Both the position numbers and the translations under genes were made by a program. From Pseudomonas syringae (lineage in GTDB: Bacteria > Pseudomonadota > Gammaproteobacteria > Pseudomonadales > Pseudomonadaceae), in contig NZ_JPQU01000033.1 of the NCBI RefSeq assembly GCF_000737245.1, positions 1 through 64,000 on the forward strand: a stretch of DNA of 64,000 nucleotides, read 5' to 3'. The notes under the pieces are model-generated. The model worked only from the letters and a program-made list of their open reading frames with translations, ran no database searches and was not told the DNA's origin. This document shows positions 55,816 to 64,000 of this stretch, piece after piece. How positions within the stretch are numbered: position 1 is the first letter of the stretch; the number at the start of each line of letters is the position of its first letter.

Positions 55816-55986
55816 CGACAAGTCTCGTGTGAGTCGGTAGTGGGCTGGAATACAGCAAAAGTGGGAGTTCAGCTGATGCCTTGCTATCGGCAGAAAATGA
55901 ATGAGGATCACGCCGGTGGTCAGGGCACCGCGGGGTTGGACAACGACCGACTGGATATGATCGCAGCGTCTTCAAGAACACTGCCC

Positions 55987-56076
55987 TGTAGGAGCCCACG
56001 AGCGAAGGGAGGCAGCGATAGCGACCTGTCTGATACACCGCAATCGCGGGCCTGGTAACCTCGGTGCGCTCCTACA
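55987..56076. repeat. Single copy of the CACGAGCA-type REP pair
   Basis: TGTAGGAGCCCACGAGCGAAG and GGTGCGCTCCTACA arms. The right arm is followed by GACCGAGGTGTGTCTGA, the same tail found in each unit of the 20121-20546 array. Confidence 0.85.
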
Positions 56077-56112
56077 GGACCGAGGTGTGTCTGAAAAAAC
56101 ACAGCCATCTCT

Positions 56113-56646
56113 TTAGAGATTCGCAATAAGCGCCAGTAAATCCGTAGACCCCACATCAACCCCCGCCTGACTGAGCAGCGTGGTGGCTTGCCCGCGGTGG
56201 TGGGTCTGATGATTGAAGAAGTGAATCAACAGCCCGTAAAAGTCCCGCTGGGCCTTGATGCCAGCCGTATTGGCGTAATGCAGTGTCACATCCAGATCAG
56301 CTTCGCGCAGCTCGGCAGTCCACTCAATGATTGCCTTGTCGAGTAATTGCCGTCGCACCACTAGCTCGCCGAGGTCGCTGAACATCTGTTGACTCAAGGC
56401 CTGCGGGTCCGCGAGTTCGCGAATCGGCTCCAGAGCTTCGAACCCTGCAGGGTGCGCCGCAAATCGCTTGAGCCAGATGGTATCGCCCACGATGAGATGA
56501 TTCAGCGTCCCCATTATCGAGCCGAAAAACGCTTTGCGATCCATGCTGAGTTCTTGTGCAGGCAACGTGGCCGCTGCGGCGCAGAGCTTTTCGTTCATCC
56601 ACTGGTTGTAGCTAGCCATCAGGCTGAGGTGGTCGAGGCGGTTCAC
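56113..56646 (-). CDS. DinB/YfiT-like metal-dependent protein
   Basis: This four-helix-bundle protein (177 aa) has the DinB histidine pattern: LNHLIVGDTIWLKRF (His about 49) and HFFNHQTHHRGQATTLL (His pair near 140-145). Family members bind a divalent metal and some act as thiol transferases; the role here is unknown. It begins SLMASYNQWMNEKL, typical of the family. Confidence 0.88.
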   Translation of the reverse strand: MNRLDHLSLMASYNQWMNEKLCAAAATLPAQELSMDRKAFFGSIMGTLNHLIVGDTIWLKRFAAHPAGFEALEPIRELADPQALSQQMFSDLGELVVRRQLLDKAIIEWTAELREADLDVTLHYANTAGIKAQRDFYGLLIHFFNHQTHHRGQATTLLSQAGVDVGSTDLLALIANL

Positions 56647-56853
56647 ATGAGCCTGCGATAAGAGGATTAGACGTGGAAATTAGCGCTTGCCGGAAGTTCT
56701 GTCGATGCCTGACGAGCAATTCAACAGACCTGCCGCTATTGGCAGCCTGCGCACCCCCTGCCCATATCGCGCATAGCGTTAACTATGTAACGCAGTACGC
56801 AGCGCACCCGATGCTAGCTTGAAATTCAATCAATGCAGCACAGGAAAATGCGC

Positions 56854-57630
56854 ATGTACAGCATCGACTACAACAGTTATCGCTCAATCAAGAGCTTCAA
56901 CCGCAGGACCCGCTTCCTGGTCCTGCACTACACCGCCGTCAACTTCAAAGGCTCCGTCACCGCCCTGACGGGCCCGTCGGTGAGCTCACATTATCTGGTC
57001 CCGGATCCTAGCGACCCCACCTACATTGCGGCCGGGTTCAACGACCTGCGCATTTTCAATCTGGTAGATGAAAGTGAGCGGGCCTGGCATGCCGGCCTCA
57101 GCGCCTGGGCAAAACGCTACAACCTGAATGACACCGCCATCGGGGTCGAAATCGTTTATCTGGCTACCGAGGATAAAGGGGTCTTTACGTTCCCACCTTA
57201 CAACCCGGTGCAAATCCAGGCCGTCAAAGAGCTGGCTGCAAACATCATTCAGCGTTATCCAGACATCACCCCCACCCACGTCGTCGGGCACAGCGATATT
57301 GCCATCGGCAGAAAAAGCGATCCGGGAGCGGCCTTCCCGTGGAAAGAGCTATACGAGGCGGGCATTGGCGGCTGGTATGACGAGGCGACCAAGCAGCGTT
57401 ACGAGCAACAGTTCAGCAGCGGACTGCCATCCAGGGCGGATGTTGTCGCCAAACTGGGCCAGTATGGGTACGACCCAAGACCGGCAAGCACCGATGCCGG
57501 ATATAAAAATCTGCTCCGGGCATTTCAACTGCATTTCCGCCCGCAGAGGTACGATGGCGTGCTGGACGCTGAAACTGCGGCAGCCTTGTATGCGTTGGTG
57601 GATAAATATTTTCCGACAAGGACGGCTTAG
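56854..57630 (+). CDS. ampDh3: N-acetylmuramoyl-L-alanine amidase AmpDh3
   Basis: Zinc amidase (258 aa) that cleaves peptide stems from muramic acid. The Amidase_2 domain has FLVLHYTAVNF (zinc His about 31), SSHYLVPDP, RAWHAG, AIGVEIV and VVGHSDIAIGRKSDPGAAFPWKELYEAGIGGWY. A C-terminal peptidoglycan-binding domain follows (LLRAFQLHFRPQRYDGVLDAETAAALY). There is no signal peptide. From memory it is very like P. aeruginosa AmpDh3, which is reported to be a type VI secretion effector delivered to the periplasm. ATG 56854 has AGGA eight bases upstream; ATG 56833 and 56848 are less suitable. Confidence 0.88.
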   Translation: MYSIDYNSYRSIKSFNRRTRFLVLHYTAVNFKGSVTALTGPSVSSHYLVPDPSDPTYIAAGFNDLRIFNLVDESERAWHAGLSAWAKRYNLNDTAIGVEIVYLATEDKGVFTFPPYNPVQIQAVKELAANIIQRYPDITPTHVVGHSDIAIGRKSDPGAAFPWKELYEAGIGGWYDEATKQRYEQQFSSGLPSRADVVAKLGQYGYDPRPASTDAGYKNLLRAFQLHFRPQRYDGVLDAETAAALYALVDKYFPTRTA

Positions 57631-57716
57631 CAACTGCAGGCCTGGCCTGAGACGCATACGGCTACGATCGGATTTTTTGACTGCGAGCTCGAGAGAATTC
57701 GAGCTTGAGATGGAGG

Positions 57717-57821
57717 CAACCCCACCAGCCACACCCCGGCACACAATGTTCCCGCTGTGGCTGCTTCCTTCCGGATCTGACCAGGTTCACGGGTAATCGT
57801 TGCGGGGGGACCGATGGGGTC
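57717..57821 (-). ncRNA. ffs: Signal recognition particle 4.5S RNA
   Basis: On the minus strand the conserved SRP core is plain: ACCTGGTCAG, then TCCGGAAGGAAGCAGCC (tetraloop and symmetric internal loop region bound by Ffh), then GTGTGCCGGGGTGTGGCTGG. The 5' ACCCCATCGG pairs with GGTGGGGTT at the 3' end, giving the long hairpin of the small bacterial SRP RNA. Exact ends are estimated to within a few bases. Confidence 0.93.
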
Positions 57822-58048
57822 ACCATAACGACACTCGCCTCTCGGCAAGCCGCGCCATTGTACCGGTCTTGAGCGAAGTTACAACCCGTAATCCCGGATA
57901 AAAAATTCGAGGGGGCTCAAGCACTTGTGTCATGAAGGCAGGCCGCCCATTTGCAACGCCGCAGCCGTTTAACCCGAGCAACGTTTTCAAACACTGGCCA
58001 TAATGCGCACCCGCTACATTTCCTGTCAGACGGTGCGGTTCAGCAGTG

Positions 58049-58534
58049 ATGAAAACTCAGGTCGTAAATTACCAAACCCTGACTGCGGCTCAGAGGCAGC
58101 AGCTTGATCAACTGGAAATCCTGCCCGAGCAGCTACCCTTCTCGGGCGATATTTACTGCGCGCTAAACACCCTACTGGTGCGGCCGACGGCGGATATCGA
58201 AGGATTCGTTTTGCTGGTGGATGATCAGTCAGTGGGATTCTTCATGCTCAAGCGTGGGGCGTTTCTTCCGCAATGGGCCGCCAATGGATCAGCAACCCTG
58301 CACGCCCTTCAAATTGACCGCCGCGTTCAGGGTCAAGGCTTAGGCAAGGCTTTTTTGCAAGGCTTGCCGGGGGCAGTTCGGGAAACATGGCCAGATATTG
58401 AACAGGTTATGTTGTCGGTGGATGCGGATAACTTACCCGCCATTGGTTTGTATCTTGCTCTGGGCTGGGTCGATTCCGGTGAGGCGTACAAGGGAAGGAT
58501 TAGTTATGAACGGCGATTTATACTTACTGTTTAA
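58049..58534 (+). CDS. GNAT-family N-acetyltransferase
   Basis: This 161-aa protein has a GNAT core: LHALQIDRRVQGQGLGKAFLQGL contains the acetyl-CoA loop RxxQGxGxG/K, and VMLSVDADNLPAIGLYLALGWVDSGE is the following strand-helix with the usual N-x3-A-x2-LY pattern. The substrate is unknown. ATG 58049 follows a GTG that could also serve as a start. It lies downstream of ffs in the opposite orientation. Confidence 0.87.
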   Translation: MKTQVVNYQTLTAAQRQQLDQLEILPEQLPFSGDIYCALNTLLVRPTADIEGFVLLVDDQSVGFFMLKRGAFLPQWAANGSATLHALQIDRRVQGQGLGKAFLQGLPGAVRETWPDIEQVMLSVDADNLPAIGLYLALGWVDSGEAYKGRISYERRFILTV

Positions 58535-58654
58535 ACAAGTCTCTCAGACAATACGCTATCACCTGTATGAGCTGCCGAAGGCTGAGAATTTCGGTCACTC
58601 TGCAACTCCGTCTTCGCAGCCTTTGGCAGCTCCTACAGGATCAACAAGTTCAAT

Positions 58655-59137
58655 TTAACTCTGTTTAACACACACTTCCGTGCCACGCCCTCCAGGCCCT
58701 TTACCGTCTTTGGCAGTGCGCATGTATTCGGGTGCGTAGTAGGACTTGTGCAGGGTAGTGGTGTATCTGCCATCCACGTCCTGATCATGGGAAACCAGCG
58801 CCATTCCGACTCCATAATCAGTAGGTTCCTGCTCGTCGTCGCTGGCGAAGTACATCGCCAGGGACTGGCCTTGCGCGGCGGCAAAGCCCGAGTAGGTCGC
58901 CTTGGCACCAAGGACCACAAAGTCGAGTTTGAACTTATAGGCGCCGAAGCTTTGAGGAAAATGGCTGGCTGCTTCGTCGACGGTGAAGGTCAAGTCCCCT
59001 TTGAATGCGCCCACATGACTGTCGTAGCCGGTGCATTTGTAATCGCCGACAATATTTAACGGATCATTAACCTTAGCGAACGCCGTGCCGCCAAATGACA
59101 ATGACAGGGCCACCAGTGCGATGGATAGTTTGTTCAA
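58655..59137 (-). CDS. Small secreted protein of unknown function, TTG start
   Basis: The product (160 aa) has a clear Sec signal peptide (NKLSIALVALSLSFGGTAFA, cleavage after AFA) and a beta-rich mature domain (IVGDYKCTGYDSHVGAFKGDL, FKLDFVVLGAKATYSGFAAAQ) with cysteines in KCTGYD and at the end (EVCVKQS) that could form a disulfide. The best start is TTG 59137, behind AAGGA at good spacing; it gives a signal peptide of normal length, whereas an upstream start at 59167 adds ten charged residues. Not recognised as a characterised family. Confidence 0.7.
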   Translation of the reverse strand: MNKLSIALVALSLSFGGTAFAKVNDPLNIVGDYKCTGYDSHVGAFKGDLTFTVDEAASHFPQSFGAYKFKLDFVVLGAKATYSGFAAAQGQSLAMYFASDDEQEPTDYGVGMALVSHDQDVDGRYTTTLHKSYYAPEYMRTAKDGKGPGGRGTEVCVKQS

Positions 59138-59314
59138 TTTAGCTTCCTTATCAACTTTCTGACACACATGAATCGGTGCAGCCCGCGCACTCTATTCTTG
59201 GCAGATAACTGACAACAAGCCTGGAAACACTCTGAAACCTTACAAAGTATTTCGCATTACACAGCAACTAACAAAGTCAAACACATAGAACTTATTTCAT
59301 CACTATTCAGGCGT

Positions 59315-59351
59315 TGACAGAGCGGGGAGCCATCCAAATGCCGCTCTGTCA
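59315..59351. other. Inverted repeat downstream of the zinc peptidase gene
   Basis: TGACAGAGCGG and CCGCTCTGTCA form a perfect 11-bp stem with a 15-nt loop, 14 bp past the minus-strand stop at 59365. No T run follows on the minus strand, so it may be a weak terminator or RNA-stabilising hairpin. Confidence 0.6.
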
Positions 59352-59364
59352 GGGGACCTTTCCA

Positions 59365-60531
59365 TTACTGTGCCTGCAACACCTCGTCAGCCTTGCCACC
59401 TGCATCCTGAATCACCAGATGGATAAAGTGCAGCTTGGTGATGACAGCAGGTGAGAGCACGAACGGGTAAAAATCCGGTTGGCCCATGCTGCGCGACAGC
59501 TCGTTGAGCATGCCGGCCAGTTCGATCCACGCGTTGACGAAGGACAGGAACGCTGGCCCGCCAGGGTGCTGAGGATCGTAAAGGGTTTCCAGAGGGAACG
59601 GCCGGTAGTCGAGGTCCATGTCCCGCGCACTCATGCCGAAACCCAGCGCGGTATCCACAGCATCCATCATGTGCAGGTAATGCGCCCAGGTTTCTGCCCA
59701 GTCCTCCCACGCGTGCATGGTGGCATAAGCGCTGACGAAGCTTTCTTGCCAGTTGGCCGGGGCGCCGTTTTGATAATGATGGTCGAGAGCGTCGGCGTAA
59801 CTGGCTCGATCATCGCCAAACAAATTGCGAAATCCATCCTGCCAGTAAGTATTGGCGATCAGCCGATCCCAATAGTAGTGGCCCACTTCATGTCGGAAAT
59901 GTCCGAGCAGCGTGCGATAAGGTTCGTGCATCTGCACACGAATCTTCTCTCGGTGGTCGTCATCCGCTTCCTTGATGTCCAGGGTAATCAGGCCGTTGGC
60001 ATGTCCCGTGGTGGGCAACTTGCCTTCCAGGTCTACGCCGACAAAATCAAACGCCAGCCCGCGCTCTTCGTCCTGGGTTTTGGGTATGACTTTAAGGCCC
60101 AGGGAGATCAGCTGCGCCACCAGCCGGCGTTTAGCGGTCTCGACCTTACACCAGCGTTCGCCGTTTTCCGGGATCGACAGGTCAGGGATTGTCCGGTTCA
60201 GGCTGCAGGCAATGCAGAAATCGCCGCTGTCATGGGCATTAAAGAGCCAGTTGCAGGCCGCCGGGGTGCTGAGGTTGCCACACCGCCGGTACAGGCCCGC
60301 GCCCGGCTCGTCGCTCAGGCGCCAGGTCTCTTGATCAGGCCCTGGTTCAAGCGCCGCTACCCGCCCCTGCTCCGGCAAATAACCCAGCGCTGCTGAACAA
60401 GCCAGGCATTGGGTGTTGGGGAAAAAGACCGACTGGCCGCAGCGGCATTGCCAGACCTTACTGTTGCGCCGGGTTTCGCCCATAAAAGGGGCAGCGATCC
60501 GCGAGCTGAGCTGTTCGAAAAACCGGTACAT
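59365..60531 (-). CDS. Putative zinc-binding metallopeptidase with N-terminal zinc ribbon
   Basis: This 388-aa cytoplasmic protein starts with a zinc-ribbon-like segment (WQCRCGQSVFFPNTQCLAC) and a second cysteine set (RRCGN...CNWLFN...FCIACSLN). The catalytic region has HFRHEVGHYYWDRLI, an HExxH metal site (about residues 210-224), and a helical C-terminus. The architecture matches a widespread but poorly studied bacterial family. ATG 60531 follows CAGGAGATCGTC. It is preceded by no obvious operon partner. Confidence 0.82.
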   Translation of the reverse strand: MYRFFEQLSSRIAAPFMGETRRNSKVWQCRCGQSVFFPNTQCLACSAALGYLPEQGRVAALEPGPDQETWRLSDEPGAGLYRRCGNLSTPAACNWLFNAHDSGDFCIACSLNRTIPDLSIPENGERWCKVETAKRRLVAQLISLGLKVIPKTQDEERGLAFDFVGVDLEGKLPTTGHANGLITLDIKEADDDHREKIRVQMHEPYRTLLGHFRHEVGHYYWDRLIANTYWQDGFRNLFGDDRASYADALDHHYQNGAPANWQESFVSAYATMHAWEDWAETWAHYLHMMDAVDTALGFGMSARDMDLDYRPFPLETLYDPQHPGGPAFLSFVNAWIELAGMLNELSRSMGQPDFYPFVLSPAVITKLHFIHLVIQDAGGKADEVLQAQ

Positions 60532-60662
60532 GACGATCTCCTGGTGGGCGTGCAAGCACTAGATCATCGGCGGTTGTGGTCGTTCCATGGATTTGATCCG
60601 AAGACAACCGACTGACACTGTGGGACTCAACGTGGATATCACTGACACACGACGATTAAACC

Positions 60663-60754
60663 TGTGGGAGCGAATTCATTCGCGAAGAGGCCGGTACATC
60701 CGATGCATCTTCATCTGCTTTTACATCGCCTTCGCGAATAAATTCGCTCCCACA
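60663..60754. repeat. REPIN (GAATTCATTCGCGAA type)
   Basis: TGTGGGAGCGAATTCATTCG and CGAATAAATTCGCTCCCACA arms enclose a unique centre. It lies between ligA's 3' end and the start of the metallopeptidase gene. Confidence 0.9.
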
Positions 60755-60765
60755 GGAGAGCGCAT

Positions 60766-63171
<2,406 letters not shown>

Positions 63172-63196
63172 AAGTGTTGTGCTTTGGTCATTAGCC

Positions 63197-63285
63197 TGTA
63201 GGAGCGCGCTTGCCCGCGATTCGGTTTATCAGGCGACACTTCCATCGCTTGGTCCGGCGCAATCGCGGGCAAGCGCGCTCCTACA
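63197..63285. repeat. REPIN (GCGCTTGCCCGCGAT type)
   Basis: TGTAGGAGCGCGCTTGCCCG and its exact complement ending GCGCGCTCCTACA, between zipA and ligA. Confidence 0.92.
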
Positions 63286-63294
63286 GGTCTTGCG

Positions 63295-64000
63295 TCAACG
63301 ACGCTGAGTCAATGCGCGACGTTCGAATTCGACGATGCGCTGACGGTAATGCTCGATGGTCTGCGCGGTCATGACGCTGCGCTGGTCATCTTTTAGTTCG
63401 CCGTTGAGTTCATGGGCCAGTTTGCGAGCAGCGGCAACCATGACATCAAACGCCTGTTTCGGGTGGCGCGGGCCAGGCAAGCCAAGGAAGAAGCTCACGG
63501 CACGAGTGCTGAAATGGTCGATGTCGTCCAGATCGAAAACGCCCGGTTTGACGGCATTGGCCATGGAGAACAGCACTTCGCCATTACCCGCCATGCTTTC
63601 GTGGCGATGGAAGATGTCCATTTCACCGAAACGCAGACCGCTTTCCAGGATGTTCTGCAGCAGCGCGGGGCCTTTGAAACCACTTTCGTCACGGCAGATA
63701 ACACTGATCACCAGGACTTCTTCAACCGGTGGCAGGTCTTTGTCTTCAGTGATGCGTTGTTTTGGTTTTTCGTCCTGGAAATCATCGTCGTTGCCGGTAA
63801 ACAGGCTCGGGCCGTCCAGATCCAGATTGAGATCACCTTGTTGTGGCTCGTCCTTACGCTTCTTGCTGCGCTTGCTGTCGCGAGGACTCGCGCTCATCGA
63901 CGGCAGATCCTCCTCATCGAGCTGCGGCTCTTTATGAGTATCCAGAACACGCGGCGGGCCCAGCACCTCGGCGGACGAACCTTCGTCGTCGTCCGGCAGG
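63295..64000 (-). CDS. zipA: Cell division protein ZipA, C-terminal part (runs off the window)
   Basis: ZipA tethers FtsZ to the membrane at the division site. Only the 3' part is present; the frame stays open to 64000 and the N-terminal membrane anchor lies outside. An acidic/basic linker ([19 protein letters not shown]) leads to the FtsZ-binding C-terminal domain ([69 protein letters not shown]). The apparent start at 63966 is an internal GTG and should not be used. Confidence 0.93.
   Translation of the reverse strand, partial: LPDDDEGSSAEVLGPPRVLDTHKEPQLDEEDLPSMSASPRDSKRSKKRKDEPQQGDLNLDLDGPSLFTGNDDDFQDEKPKQRITEDKDLPPVEEVLVISVICRDESGFKGPALLQNILESGLRFGEMDIFHRHESMAGNGEVLFSMANAVKPGVFDLDDIDHFSTRAVSFFLGLPGPRHPKQAFDVMVAAARKLAHELNGELKDDQRSVMTAQTIEHYRQRIVEFERRALTQRR

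Noticed and set aside
57640..57716. A terminator for ffs in the AGCTCGA / TCGAGCT inverted repeat
   Set aside because: The stem is only 7 bp with a 6-nt loop, and no T run follows on the minus strand.

Overview
The window is a contiguous piece of a Pseudomonas chromosome, most like the P. fluorescens group. The evidence is gene content and order (tandem ccoNOQP operons, ccoGHIS, hemN, anr, apt, recR, ybaB, dnaX, ligA, zipA), high-GC codon use, and many Pseudomonas-type REP/REPIN palindromes in almost every gap between genes. From memory, the aer/acnA/cco/anr/dnaX/ligA order matches the equivalent P. aeruginosa region, so most of this is core genome with accessory blocks inserted.

Layout. 1-545: REP elements and a hairpin-rich repeat remnant. 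546-5400: a MarR-controlled EmrAB-NodT tripartite drug efflux operon on the minus strand, with a promoter interleaved with two palindromic operators. 5500-11580: miaE, a universal stress protein with a candidate Anr box, rlmM and acnA. 11670-17435: a quinate/shikimate catabolic cluster (RifI-type dehydrogenase, TetR regulator, QuiC1 fusion dehydratase, MFS transporter) in which two promoters share a 19-bp motif. 17583-20120: a CPBP protease and the aerotaxis receptor aer with a FliA-type promoter. 20121-20546: four tandem copies of a 121-bp REP-type element.

20560-30085 is the main accessory island. It holds four proteins built from one divergent Ig-like module (220, 193, 621 and 642 aa), a small unknown protein and a classical autotransporter. 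None of the Ig-like proteins has a recognisable signal peptide, the larger two end in unrelated C-terminal domains, and the leaders carry short GTAGGA/TCCTAC inverted repeats. I do not recognise a described function for this cluster. It is the best candidate for an undescribed system in the window.

30868-47163 is the microaerobic respiration block: two cbb3 oxidase operons, the assembly genes ccoGHIS, a SafE-like membrane protein, hemN, anr and apt. Candidate Anr boxes precede ccoG, hemN and the distant uspA at the spacing expected for Anr-activated promoters. ccoN1 has none, and the only candidate near ccoN2 lies inside a REPIN. 47487-52024: recR, an MDR-family oxidoreductase, ybaB and dnaX. 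52193-60531: individual genes, namely a solute-binding protein, a Tat-exported AcpA-type phosphatase, a diguanylate cyclase, a DinB-like protein, an AmpDh3-type amidase, the SRP RNA (ffs), a GNAT enzyme, a small secreted protein and a zinc metallopeptidase. 60766-64000: ligA and the 3' part of zipA, which runs off the right edge.

No tRNA, rRNA, CRISPR array, insertion sequence or prophage was recognised. All calls come from reading sequence and recalled family knowledge. No database search was run.
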